The notes under the pieces were generated by a model. It worked only from the letters and a program-made list of their open reading frames with translations, had not been told where the DNA came from and did no database searches. 26,482 bases of DNA from NCBI GenBank assembly GCA_041739085.1, contig JBGSON010000016.1:1-26482 (forward strand), in the 5' to 3' direction. Shown here in pieces: positions 1-7,717 of this stretch. The first letter of the stretch is position 1; the number at the start of each line of letters is the position of its first letter. Source of the DNA: JBGSON01 sp041739085. GTDB lineage: Bacteria > Patescibacteriota > Gracilibacteria > CAIRYL01. Made by a program: the position numbers and the translations under genes.

Positions 1-1913
1 TCCGGATTCTCGATCTCATAGATATCCATGACACGCTCGAGGGAGAGTTCGTCGAAGTAGAGCTTGTCGCACGTGTCATAATCGGTGGAGACCGTTTCGG
101 GGTTGTAGTTGATCATGACTGTTTCGTATTTCATGTCATGGAGCGTCTTCACTGCGTTCACGCATCCCCAGTCGAACTCTACGGAAGATCCTATGCAGTA
201 GGGCCCTGACCCCAGGACGATCGCTTTTTTTGTGATCTTTTTGGACACCGGGATGTCGCTCTTTTCTCCGTGATAGGTGAGATAGAGATAATTTGTCTTC
301 GCCGGAAATTCCGCAGCGAGTGTGTCGATCTGTTTCACGACCGGGAGTATCCCCAGTTTTTTTCTGCGCATCCTCACCTCCCCTTCCGAGATCACGTCCT
401 CGCCGATGATCTTCGAGATCTGCGCGTCGGAGAAACCCTCCTTCTTGATGTGATGGAGAAGCCCGGGTTTTTTAAATATTTCGAGCCCTTTTTCCTGGAT
501 TTTTCGTTCTGAAGAAACGATCCGTTCTATCTTTCCGAGAAACCATTCGTCGATCCTCGTGATCTTTGCGATTTCTTTCACGGTCATCCCCTTTTTCAGC
601 GCTTCAACGATGGCGAAGATCCTGGTCGGCGTCGGCACCTCGAGGGCTTTTCTTATGTTTCCGATGACAAACGGATGATGGGTGACCCCGTGGGCCCCGA
701 TCTGGAGCATCCGGAGACCTTTCTGGAGGACTTCCTCGAAGTTTCGCCCGAGCGCCATGATCTCCCCGACGCTCTTCATCTCGGAAGAGATCGTTTGCGA
801 GACTTTGCGGAATTTGTTGAGATCCCATCTCGGGATCTTGAGGGCGACATAATCGAGTGACGGCTCAAAGAATGCCGATGTCTGTTCCGTTACGGAATTC
901 CTGAGTTCGTCGAGCCGATAGCCGAGCGCGATCTTTGCCGCGATGTATGCGAGAGGATATCCTGTCGCTTTTGAAGCGAGGGCAGAAGAACGCGAGAGCC
1001 TCGCATTCACTTCGATCACCCGGTAATCTTCCGAGTCCGGATCGAGGGCGTACTGGATATTGCATTCTCCGATGACTCCAAGATGCCGGATGACCTGGAT
1101 CGCGAGCGTCCGGAGTTTCTGGTATTCGGAATTGTTGAGCGTTTGAGACGGAGCGATCACGATCGATTCTCCCGTATGGATCCCGAGAGGATCGAAGTTC
1201 TCCATGTTGCAGACGGTGATACAGTTGTCAGCACCATCCCGGACAACCTCATATTCCACTTCCTTCCATCCCTTGAGGCTCTCTTCGACGAGGATCTGGG
1301 GAGAATACGCGAACGCGTTTTTCAAGAGGAGATCAAATTCTTCCGCATTCACCGCAAAACCGGAACCCCCTCCCCCGAGCGTAAACCCCGCGCGGATGAT
1401 GACCGGGAACCCGATCTTTTTGAGCGCGATCTTCGCTTCTTTCTCCGAAGCACAGCAGATGGAGAGGGGAAATTTCACGCCGATCTTCGCGAGCTCCTCG
1501 TTAAAAAGCTTCCGGTCCTCCGTCTTTCTGATCGTGGACACAGGCGTCCCATAGACTTCGACCTGATACTTTTTCAGGATCCCTTTCTTCTCGAGTTCCA
1601 TCCCGCAATTCAGCGCTGTCTGCCCGCCCCACGCGAGCATGATCCCGTCGGGCCTCTCCTTCCGGATGATCTCTTCGACGATGTCGGGGATTATGGGAAG
1701 GAAATACACGGTGTCCGCAACTCCCTCTGAGGTCTGGATCGTCGCGATGTTCGGGTTCACAAGAACGACCTTCACCTTTTCCTCCTGTAATGCTTTGATC
1801 GCCTGGGATCCTGAATAGTCGAACTCGCCCGCCTGCCCGATCTGAAGAGCGCCTGATCCGAGGAGGAGGACCTTCTTCGGGAAAACGCGGGACGGTTGGA
1901 TTTTCTTCGGCAT
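1..1913 (-). CDS. carB: Carbamoyl-phosphate synthase large subunit, 3' part outside window
   Basis: CarB makes carbamoyl phosphate from bicarbonate, ammonia (from the CarA glutaminase) and two ATP, for pyrimidine and arginine synthesis. About 637 N-terminal residues are visible; the family is about 1,050-1,100 long. The start is ATG at 1911-1913 (MPKKIQPSRVFPKK). It opens with LLLGSGALQIGQAGEFDYSG followed by VLVNPNIATIQTS, then the first ATP-grasp domain (GFTLGGGGSGFAVN; TLNNSEYQKLRTLAIQVIRH; ECNIQYALDPDS; EVNARLSRSSALASKATGYP), the oligomerisation region, and the start of the second synthetase half (VLGSGPYCIGSSVEFDWGC, then INYNPETVSTDYDTCDKLYF). GEFDYSGSQA, PNIAT and YNPETVSTDYD resemble the eukaryotic CAD/CPS1 and Bacteroidetes-type enzymes more than E. 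coli CarB. The frame is open to the window edge. There is no Shine-Dalgarno site. No carA lies upstream; the neighbour on that side is an unrelated repeat protein. Confidence 0.96.
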   Translation of the reverse strand, partial: MPKKIQPSRVFPKKVLLLGSGALQIGQAGEFDYSGSQAIKALQEEKVKVVLVNPNIATIQTSEGVADTVYFLPIIPDIVEEIIRKERPDGIMLAWGGQTALNCGMELEKKGILKKYQVEVYGTPVSTIRKTEDRKLFNEELAKIGVKFPLSICCASEKEAKIALKKIGFPVIIRAGFTLGGGGSGFAVNAEEFDLLLKNAFAYSPQILVEESLKGWKEVEYEVVRDGADNCITVCNMENFDPLGIHTGESIVIAPSQTLNNSEYQKLRTLAIQVIRHLGVIGECNIQYALDPDSEDYRVIEVNARLSRSSALASKATGYPLAYIAAKIALGYRLDELRNSVTEQTSAFFEPSLDYVALKIPRWDLNKFRKVSQTISSEMKSVGEIMALGRNFEEVLQKGLRMLQIGAHGVTHHPFVIGNIRKALEVPTPTRIFAIVEALKKGMTVKEIAKITRIDEWFLGKIERIVSSERKIQEKGLEIFKKPGLLHHIKKEGFSDAQISKIIGEDVISEGEVRMRRKKLGILPVVKQIDTLAAEFPAKTNYLYLTYHGEKSDIPVSKKITKKAIVLGSGPYCIGSSVEFDWGCVNAVKTLHDMKYETVMINYNPETVSTDYDTCDKLYFDELSLERVMDIYEIENP

Positions 1914-1948
1914 TCCGGTGATCAAATTTCTTGAGACTGCTCTGGGAG

Positions 1949-1978
1949 ATTCTACACGGATTTCTGTCGTTCGTTCAA
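1949..1978 (-). promoter_or_regulatory. Putative promoter of carB
   Basis: On the minus strand TTGAAC (1978-1973) and TAGAAT (1954-1949) are separated by 18 bp. The predicted transcription start near 1942 leaves a leader of about 29 nt before the carB ATG. The assignment rests on motif match and position only. Confidence 0.5.
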
Positions 1979-1997
1979 TAGGAGTTGGAGGGAAAAG

Positions 1998-2067
1998 AAG
2001 TTTATAAAGTTTGAAAAGTCCATAAGGTTAAAAAGTTCTACGAACAATCTGGAAACTATTTAACATT
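1998..2067. repeat. AT-rich degenerate tandem repeat in inverted arrangement, downstream of the 768-aa repeat-protein gene
   Basis: Positions 1998-2042 carry AAGTTTATAAAG-like units in one orientation. From about 2049 into the end of the gene at 2094 the complementary TTTAAC/TTTCAAC units follow. GTTAAAAAGTT near 2027-2037 can pair with AACTATTTAAC near 2054-2064 with one mismatch, so the transcript could fold into a hairpin just after the stop codon. The same motif family recurs near 4531-4593, 6656-6717, 13580-13602 and 18825-18975. Confidence 0.6.
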
Positions 2068-4374
2068 TCAACCCTTTAACTTTTTTAACCTTTCTTCCTC
2101 CTCCGTCGCGACTCGAAGACCAAGTGCCTGAAACAGCGATCGGAGATGATTCCGATTTTCAAGCTTGCCGCGTTCACTTCCCAATCCGTGAGCTTTATTA
2201 AAAGGACAATTCGGAAAACATCTCAATGACTTTCCTCCGATTTGAGGCCAACTTTGCATGCCCTTCGCATCTCCAAAATACCATATCCCGTTTTCATATA
2301 TGATATCCGATTCCGCAAGCTCAGGTACAGCAGAAATGAGCATATTTGCCCACCTCGTTTTCTCCTCTCCCTCCATCTCCACGCGAAGACCAAGCGTCTG
2401 AAACATCATTCGGAGATGGTTCGGATTGTTAAGCTGTCCTACTGCATTTCCCAATCCATGAGCTTTGTTGAAAGGTTGATTCGGAAAAGACATCAGACTT
2501 TTTCCTCCGATTTGAGGCCAACTTTGCATGCCCTTCGCATCCCCAAAATACCAAATCCCGTTTTCAAAGATAATCCCTGCTTCCGTGAGATCAGAACCCG
2601 CATCTTCGATATCCTTCCTCCACACTGGGATCAGCGCTTTCAGCGCACCTGACTCGCGTGCTTTTTCTTCCTCCTCTGTAGCTACTCGAAGACCAAGCGT
2701 CTGAAACATCGCACGGAGATGGTTCGGATTATGAAGCTTCCCTTCATCTATTCCCAATTCATGAGCTTTATTAAAAGTACAATTCGGAAAACATCTCAAT
2801 GACCTTCCTCCGATTTGAGGCCAATTAAGCATTCCCTTCGCATCACCAAAATACCAAATCCCGTTTTCATATATGATATCCACTTCAGCAAGCTCAGGCA
2901 CCGCAGAAATGAACATATTCGCCCAGCGTTTCCTTTCTTCCTCCTCTGTCGCCACGAGGAGACCAATCACGCCAAACATCGCACGGAGATTATGCGGATT
3001 TGGAAGCATTCCTCTATCAGTTCCCAATCCATGAGCTTTATTAAAAGTGCAATTCGGGAAACATCCCAATGACCTTCCTCCGATTTGTGGCCACTTATTG
3101 GACCCCTTCGCATCCCCAAAATACCAAATCCCGTTTTCAAAGATAATCCCCGCTTCCGCAAGATCAGACACAGAAGCAATGAGCATATTCGCCCAGCGTT
3201 TCCTTTCTTCTTCCTCTGCAGCCACTCGAAGACCAAGCGTCTGAAACATCGTTCGGAGTTGATTGCGATTTTCAAGCTTGCCGCGTTCATTTCCCAATCC
3301 ATGAGCTTTATTAAATGGACCATTCGGAAAAGATGCCAATGACCTTCCTCCGATTTGAGGCCAGCTTTTATCCCCCTTCGCGTCCTCAAAATACCAAATC
3401 CCGTTGTCATAGATAATTCCCGCTTCAGCAAGCTCAGGTGCAGAAGATACGAGCTGGAGGTGCCAGGTGAGGAGATTCTCAAGTCCGTGCTTCTCGATGA
3501 GCTCAGGAGAAAATGAAGCTCCCTTTTCTGTCCTCACTTCTTCTGTAATCACGATTTCTTTCTCCTCCTTCCAGTCGGACGTGAGCGCTTTCTGCAATTT
3601 CACTTCATAGTTGCTGTCAAAATGAATCCCTTTGCATGAATGCCCATCGATCGCTTTCCCCTTCATCGCCCATTCAAATTGATGCGGAGGAAGGATTCCC
3701 TTATACACATACGTCTTCTCTCCCACCTCATCCGATATGACGACTGTCCGATCGAGCGAAGGGAGATAGAGGAGATGATAGGGATACGATCGCATTTGCC
3801 CACTCCTCAGCTGTTCAACAGCACCTTCGAGTGTGCTCCAGTTCATTCCTATTGCGCCCAGAACACGACGGAGTACCTCTATCTTCTTCCCGCTTCTCGG
3901 AGGTTCAATCCCTTCCCCTGTATCCTCTTCTCCTTCAATAATCCCCTGAGGTCCGATCGTATCGCGATACACGGAAAACGGGAGACGGAAGAAGATACAC
4001 TCCAGAAGCTTCCATTGCGTTTCGATCGTCCGGTCAATGAGTTCGTACATCGTCGGGATCTCTGCGGGCGCATCGGGAAAGTTTTTCCTGTGACTACTGA
4101 CAAACCGCTCGAGTAACCTCGGTATAAAATCCTCACCCTTCTTCTCATCCGTTCGCTTCGCTCTCGGAAAATCAAGCGCCATCTCCTGCGCCATTCCGGA
4201 GAGCTCGGAAAGAAGTCCGATCATCTTGTCCTGGAACGTGCGGATCATTTCTCTTATCTCTACCGTGGGTGCTTTGCTCCCTGCGCATTGTTCCGCTTCT
4301 TCAAACTCATGTTCTACTTCTTCCATGACTCCTCGGAACCTGCCGATAATTTCCCGGTGCTCGTGGCGCGGCAT
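2068..4374 (-). CDS. Unrecognised tandem-repeat protein A (five ~90-residue repeats)
   Basis: This is a 768-residue protein of no family I recognise. Residues 1-100 look helical and charged. Residues about 107-270 form a globular domain conserved with the neighbouring paralog (LECIFFRLPF, EGIEPPRSGKKI, SYPYHLLYLPSLDRTVVISD, EVGEKTYVYKG, AMKGKAI, CKGIHFDS). Five repeats follow from residue 320, with starts at 320, 410, 500, 601 and 691. Each has the core NGIWYFGDAKG, W-PQIGGRSL, FPN--FNKAHGLG, then N-NHLR-MFQTLGLRV, and an acidic helix EEEERKRWANMLISAVPELAEAG linking to the next unit. Repeat 3 is 101 residues long, the other full ones 90. There is no signal peptide or membrane segment, so it is probably cytoplasmic. 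The start is ATG, about 25 nt after a near-consensus promoter; no Shine-Dalgarno site is seen. The C-terminal RLKKLKG is encoded by the AT-rich intergenic repeat. Function unknown; a modular nucleic-acid- or protein-binding role is only a guess. Confidence 0.9.
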   Translation of the reverse strand: MPRHEHREIIGRFRGVMEEVEHEFEEAEQCAGSKAPTVEIREMIRTFQDKMIGLLSELSGMAQEMALDFPRAKRTDEKKGEDFIPRLLERFVSSHRKNFPDAPAEIPTMYELIDRTIETQWKLLECIFFRLPFSVYRDTIGPQGIIEGEEDTGEGIEPPRSGKKIEVLRRVLGAIGMNWSTLEGAVEQLRSGQMRSYPYHLLYLPSLDRTVVISDEVGEKTYVYKGILPPHQFEWAMKGKAIDGHSCKGIHFDSNYEVKLQKALTSDWKEEKEIVITEEVRTEKGASFSPELIEKHGLENLLTWHLQLVSSAPELAEAGIIYDNGIWYFEDAKGDKSWPQIGGRSLASFPNGPFNKAHGLGNERGKLENRNQLRTMFQTLGLRVAAEEEERKRWANMLIASVSDLAEAGIIFENGIWYFGDAKGSNKWPQIGGRSLGCFPNCTFNKAHGLGTDRGMLPNPHNLRAMFGVIGLLVATEEEERKRWANMFISAVPELAEVDIIYENGIWYFGDAKGMLNWPQIGGRSLRCFPNCTFNKAHELGIDEGKLHNPNHLRAMFQTLGLRVATEEEEKARESGALKALIPVWRKDIEDAGSDLTEAGIIFENGIWYFGDAKGMQSWPQIGGKSLMSFPNQPFNKAHGLGNAVGQLNNPNHLRMMFQTLGLRVEMEGEEKTRWANMLISAVPELAESDIIYENGIWYFGDAKGMQSWPQIGGKSLRCFPNCPFNKAHGLGSERGKLENRNHLRSLFQALGLRVATEEEERLKKLKG
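2071..3417 (-). repeat. Five coding tandem repeats of ~270 bp in protein A
   Basis: Repeat units on the minus strand run 3417-3148, 3147-2878, 2877-2575, 2574-2305 and 2304-2071. Four are on a 270-bp frame, the last being shortened by the C-terminus. The third carries 33 extra bp that add an 11-residue insertion in its linker helix (ESGALKALIPVWRKDIEDAG region). Nucleotide similarity between units is high, for example in the segment encoding NGIWYFGDAKG, which suggests recent expansion or gene conversion. Confidence 0.9.
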
Positions 4375-4399
4375 ATTCGATGAGAATTGATAAGTGTTG

Positions 4400-4427
4400 A
4401 TTATACATTTTTATGAGCCTCTGTCAA
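4400..4427 (-). promoter_or_regulatory. Near-consensus promoter of repeat-protein gene A
   Basis: On the minus strand TTGACA (4427-4422) and TATAAT (4405-4400) are both perfect hexamers, with a 16-bp spacer. The predicted start point falls near 4393, about 20 nt upstream of the ATG at 4374. Confidence 0.75.
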
Positions 4428-4460
4428 TCCTCTGAGGCCAATTCGAAACTCATGGGACTC

Positions 4461-4500
4461 AAGTTTATTTTTGGAGTCGCCCGTCCCCGGGCGACCCTTC
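4461..4500. repeat. GC-rich hairpin element, copy 1
   Basis: A perfect 8-bp hairpin GTCGCCCG-TCCC-CGGGCGAC lies at 4476-4495, preceded by AAGTTTATTTTTGGA. The flank and hairpin match, in reverse complement, the copy at 18873-18908. A second, imperfect GC-rich inverted repeat (GGGCAC to GTGCTGCCC) follows at about 4506-4530, then AT-rich repeats. It sits in the leader side of gene A and downstream of gene B. Confidence 0.75.
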
Positions 4501-4530
4501 CCGCGGGGCACCTCAGGGGAAGTGCTGCCC

Positions 4531-4596
4531 AGTTAAAGTTGAAAATTTTGGAGCTATTTGTCGAGCTCTTCAACATTTAACTTATCAACTTTCTTG
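4531..4596. repeat. AT-rich inverted repeat, downstream of gene B
   Basis: AGTTAAAGTTGAAAA at 4531-4545 is followed, after about 24 nt, by TTCAACATTTAACTTATCAACTTTC at about 4569-4593 in the opposite sense, which overlaps the end of gene B. This is the same family as at 1998-2094 and 6656-6717. It could act as a weak rho-independent terminator, although no clean U-tract follows. Confidence 0.55.
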
Positions 4597-6571
4597 CTCT
4601 CTCTTCCTCCTCCGTTGCCACTCTAAGCCCAAGACATGCAAACATATCGCGGAGATGTATCGGATTTGAAAGGCGACCTGTCTCATTTTCAAGATTATGT
4701 TGTTGATTGAATGTGCTGCTAGGAAAACATTTCAATATTCTCCCTCCAATTCGAGGCCAGTTATCCATTCCTTTCGCATCTCCAAAATACCAAATCCCGT
4801 TTTCATAGATGATCCCCACTTCTCCAAGCTCCCGTGCTGCAGTAATGAGCATATTTGCCCAACGAATCTTTTCTTCATCCTCCGTCGCCACTCGAAACCC
4901 AAGATATGCAAACATTGCTCGGAGTTGAGTTCGACTCTTCAGGTGACCTCTCTTGTCCCCAAGGTTATGTTCCTGGTTGACTGTAGTGCTGGGGAAACAT
5001 GATAACGTTTTTCCACCAACTCGAGGCCATTGTTTCATTCCTTTCGCATCTTCAAAATACCAAATCCCATTCTCACAGATAATATCTGCTTTTTGAAGCT
5101 CCGGTATCGCAGCAATGAGTATCTCTGCCCAGCGAGTTTTTTCTTCCTTGTCCGTTGCTACCTGAAGACCGAGATATGCAAACATTTCCCGAAGTTGGTT
5201 AGGATTTGTGAGTTTACCTTTCCCACCCCCCAATCGACGCTTCTTGTTAAACGTGCTGCTGGGGAAACATTGTAAAATCTTCCCTCCGACCTGTGGCCAA
5301 TGCTTATCTCCTTTCGCGTCTCCAAAATACCAAATTCCGTTTTTGTACATAATGCCAGCCTCGGTAAGCGCTGAAATAGAAGAAACAAGCATGTCCCCCC
5401 ATCGTGATTTTTCTTCCTCTTCTGTCGCCACTCGAAGACCAAGACATGCAAACATTTCCCGGAGTTGCCCTGGATTCAATAGGAGCCCTTCATCATCTCC
5501 TAATTTATGCATTCTATTATAAGTTTGCCCTGGAAAACTTCTGAGTCTTCTTGATCCAATTTTTGGCCAAGATTCAACGCCCCCTGCGTCTTCAAAATAC
5601 CAAATACCCTTTTCACAAATAATCCCGGCTTCTTGAAGCTCTGCCGTCGCTGCAACGAGTTCAAGATGCCATGTGAGGAGATCCTCCAGTCCGCACTCCG
5701 TAATGAGTTCCGGCGAAAATACTCCTGCCAGTCTTTGTTCATCTTCTTCTGATGGCACTATTTTCTCTTCAACTTTCCAATCCATTGTGAGTGCTTCAAT
5801 GAAGTTCTCTTCGTATTGTGAGTCAAAGAATATTCCTTTGCATGGACTCTCTCCTATCGGCTTTCCCTTCATCGCCATGTGGAACGAATCCGGAGGAATG
5901 ATCCCTTTGTACACATATGTCTCCTCTCCCACCTCATTCGATATTGCCACGGTCCGGCTCAGGGACGGGATATAGATGAGATGATACGGGTATTTGCGAA
6001 ACTGGTTTCTGTCGAGTTCCTCTTTCACTCCTTCGAGATTGCTCCAGTCGATTCCGAGATCACCGAGAATTTTTCTGAACACAATGATCTTGTGTCCGTC
6101 GCGTGTAGGTTCGATCCCTTCCCCGTTGCCCGGGATCACTCCCTCCGGCCCCTTTATGTCACGGTAAATGGGAAACGGGAGGCGAAAGAAGATGCTCTCG
6201 AACATCCTCCATTCGATCTCATTTGCCCGGTTCAGGAGTCCCTCCATCGTCGGGATCGGTCTCGGAATATCGGGGAACGCTTCATCGTGGACCCTGAGGA
6301 AACGATTGAGGAGCGAAGTGATGAATGCTTCCTTCTCCTGTCCGGAAAGATCAGCCTTCATGGGATAACTCTCAGCGAGTTCCTGCGCCTGTCCCGATAC
6401 TTCATTGAGAACACTGAGGATTCTTTCTGCAAATCCCTTCATCCCACTCCTCACTTCCCGCGAGGATCGTTTTCCCCGCTCGAATCCTTCTCCTTCGCCC
6501 AGCACCTCCAGGCTTACGCTCAGAGTCTTCAAAAAATGCCCGATGGTTTCATGGCGGCTGTGTCGGGACAT
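4577..6571 (-). CDS. Unrecognised tandem-repeat protein B (four ~90-residue repeats)
   Basis: This is a 664-residue paralog of the adjacent 768-residue protein. I chose ATG at 6571 (MSRHSRHETIGHF), which aligns with MPRHEHREIIGRF of the paralog. A longer reading from TTG at 6622 would start inside the -35 box. The N-terminal domain is conserved (ESIFFRLPFPIYRD, GEGIEPTRDGHKI, KYPYHLIYIPSLSRTVAISN, EVGEETYVYKG, AMKGKPIG, CKGIFFDS). Four repeats start at residues 317, 407, 497 and 587, with cores such as KGIWYFEDAGG, NGIWYFGDAKG, W-P-(I/V)G-(R/K), FPSSTFN, and LR-MFACLGLRVATEEEE. All linkers are the 90-residue type. No signal peptide or membrane segment is seen. It has its own promoter, so the two genes are separate, duplicated transcription units. 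Its C-terminal KLIS is encoded by AT-rich repeat sequence. Function unknown. Confidence 0.88.
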   Translation of the reverse strand: MSRHSRHETIGHFLKTLSVSLEVLGEGEGFERGKRSSREVRSGMKGFAERILSVLNEVSGQAQELAESYPMKADLSGQEKEAFITSLLNRFLRVHDEAFPDIPRPIPTMEGLLNRANEIEWRMFESIFFRLPFPIYRDIKGPEGVIPGNGEGIEPTRDGHKIIVFRKILGDLGIDWSNLEGVKEELDRNQFRKYPYHLIYIPSLSRTVAISNEVGEETYVYKGIIPPDSFHMAMKGKPIGESPCKGIFFDSQYEENFIEALTMDWKVEEKIVPSEEDEQRLAGVFSPELITECGLEDLLTWHLELVAATAELQEAGIICEKGIWYFEDAGGVESWPKIGSRRLRSFPGQTYNRMHKLGDDEGLLLNPGQLREMFACLGLRVATEEEEKSRWGDMLVSSISALTEAGIMYKNGIWYFGDAKGDKHWPQVGGKILQCFPSSTFNKKRRLGGGKGKLTNPNQLREMFAYLGLQVATDKEEKTRWAEILIAAIPELQKADIICENGIWYFEDAKGMKQWPRVGGKTLSCFPSTTVNQEHNLGDKRGHLKSRTQLRAMFAYLGFRVATEDEEKIRWANMLITAARELGEVGIIYENGIWYFGDAKGMDNWPRIGGRILKCFPSSTFNQQHNLENETGRLSNPIHLRDMFACLGLRVATEEEERARKLIS
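4580..5623 (-). repeat. Four coding tandem repeats of ~270 bp in protein B
   Basis: Units on the minus strand run 5623-5354, 5353-5084, 5083-4814 and 4813-4580 (the last shortened). They are more divergent from each other than the units of the neighbouring gene: KGIWYFEDAGG in unit 1, Y-K-NGIWYF in unit 2. This suggests an older array or less gene conversion. Confidence 0.88.
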
Positions 6572-6593
6572 GGGGAAACAATTTGGATGGCGC

Positions 6594-6622
6594 ATCATAA
6601 CATCTCTGTGTATTTTTGTCAA
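6594..6622 (-). promoter_or_regulatory. Near-consensus promoter of repeat-protein gene B
   Basis: On the minus strand TTGACA (6622-6617) and TATGAT (6599-6594) have a 17-bp spacer. The start point predicted near 6587 gives a leader of about 16 nt before the ATG at 6571. It rules out the TTG at 6622 and the ATGs near 6598-6593 as starts. Confidence 0.78.
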
Positions 6623-6655
6623 CCGCCTTGTCGGGTTGTAAAGTGAGAAAGTGGG

Positions 6656-6717
6656 AAAATTAAAAGTTCAATTCAGAACTTTTTAACTTTTCAACTTTTT
6701 AACCTTTCAACTTTCTT
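6656..6717. repeat. AT-rich repeat and hairpin after nrnA-like gene
   Basis: Six to seven degenerate units (AACTTTTTAAC, TTTTCAAC, TTTTTAACC, TTTCAACTTTC) run from about 6676 to the stop codon of the DHH gene. AAAAGTTC (6662-6669) and GAACTTTT (6676-6683) form a perfect 8-bp stem with a 6-nt loop. In the DHH-gene transcript this is a hairpin about 35-55 nt after the stop, a possible terminator. Confidence 0.6.
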
Positions 6718-7717
6718 ACGGTTTCGGCACAAATAACGAATCCTCAAACCTCTCCCCTTCTGATTCAATGGTAAATCTCGTTTCCATCTTCACTTTTCCC
6801 TGCATGGAGAATCCGGAAGCTTTCTTGTGCCCGCCGCCGCCGACCCGTCCGGCGATCTCCGTGAGGTCGACATCTTCGCGCATGGTCCGGAGCGATCCCT
6901 TTACCTTCCCGTTCATCTCCGTGAGGAGGAGGGAGAATTTCGCATCGGGAACGGCATTGAGGTAATCGATAGCCCCGGTGAGATCAGACGGTGTTGTCTC
7001 CGTTTCCCGAAAATCATCATCGTTCACATAAGAGACTGTGATGAGATCGGGAGTCTGGGAAATTCTCTTCATGACTCTTCCCCAGAGTCTGAGCGTCTCC
7101 ACTTTCGTGTTTTTAAAAATATACTTCACGATTTCCTTGAGTCTTGCCCCGCTTCTGAGGAGTTGAGATGCCACCCGGTGGACTTCCGCGTTCGTGTTCG
7201 AATGCTTGAGCGATCCCGTGTCCGTGTAAATTCCCGTAAGGAGACAGGTCGCCATCTTCGGAGTGATCCTCCATCCGAGAAAATTAAAAAAATGCGTCAG
7301 GAGGAGTGTGACTGACGCTGATTCCGTATCGATGAGATTCCATCTTCCGAATCCTTCGTTCGAAGGGTGGTGGTCGATATTGATGAGCGGATACTTTCCG
7401 TAAAAAAGATCCGGTTTCAGTTTGTCTATTCCAGAAAGGTGCTCCGCGGCAACATCGAACATGATCGCGAGATCGAATTCGTTTTCATCAAATTCCCGGA
7501 CAAGCATGTCGCTATTCGGAAGGAACATAAAAGATTCCGGGAGCGGATCGATGCAATAGAACACGGGGGATTTCCCCATGAGAGTGAGGAGCTCATAAAA
7601 AGCGAGCGCCGCGCCGGTCGTATCCCCGTCCGGATTCTTGTGGGAAATAAGCACGATCCTCTCTGCTCTTTCGATTTCCCGCGCCGCGTTTCGTATGGTT
7701 TCCTCTGGTATTCTCAC
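6716..7717 (-). CDS. nrnA: DHH/DHHA1 phosphoesterase, NrnA-like oligoribonuclease/pAp phosphatase
   Basis: This 333-residue protein is close to the usual 310-340 of NrnA-type enzymes. The family degrades 2-5 nt RNA (nanoRNA) and often dephosphorylates pAp, using Mn2+. Metal-site motifs are visible: SHKNPDGD (25-32), MFDVA (86-90), NIDHHPSN (113-120) and YTDTGSLKHSNT (164-175). The C-terminal DHHA1 domain carries the substrate-binding GGGGHKKASG (293-302). The start is GTG at 7717-7715, followed by MRIPEETIRNAAREIE; no ATG is available nearby in frame, and no Shine-Dalgarno site is seen. It is cytoplasmic. An exact substrate (nanoRNA, pAp or cyclic dinucleotide breakdown product) cannot be told from sequence; no transmembrane or PAS part is present, so it is not GdpP. 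Confidence 0.9.
   Translation of the reverse strand: MRIPEETIRNAAREIERAERIVLISHKNPDGDTTGAALAFYELLTLMGKSPVFYCIDPLPESFMFLPNSDMLVREFDENEFDLAIMFDVAAEHLSGIDKLKPDLFYGKYPLINIDHHPSNEGFGRWNLIDTESASVTLLLTHFFNFLGWRITPKMATCLLTGIYTDTGSLKHSNTNAEVHRVASQLLRSGARLKEIVKYIFKNTKVETLRLWGRVMKRISQTPDLITVSYVNDDDFRETETTPSDLTGAIDYLNAVPDAKFSLLLTEMNGKVKGSLRTMREDVDLTEIAGRVGGGGHKKASGFSMQGKVKMETRFTIESEGERFEDSLFVPKP

Noticed and set aside
2071..5623. 270-bp periodicity as a CRISPR-like or noncoding satellite array
   Set aside because: The period equals 90 codons, the frame stays open and variation is that of a protein repeat.
5879..6646. Open frame of 255 codons on the plus strand across repeat gene B
   Set aside because: It is the antisense shadow of a frame confirmed by its paralog and promoter.
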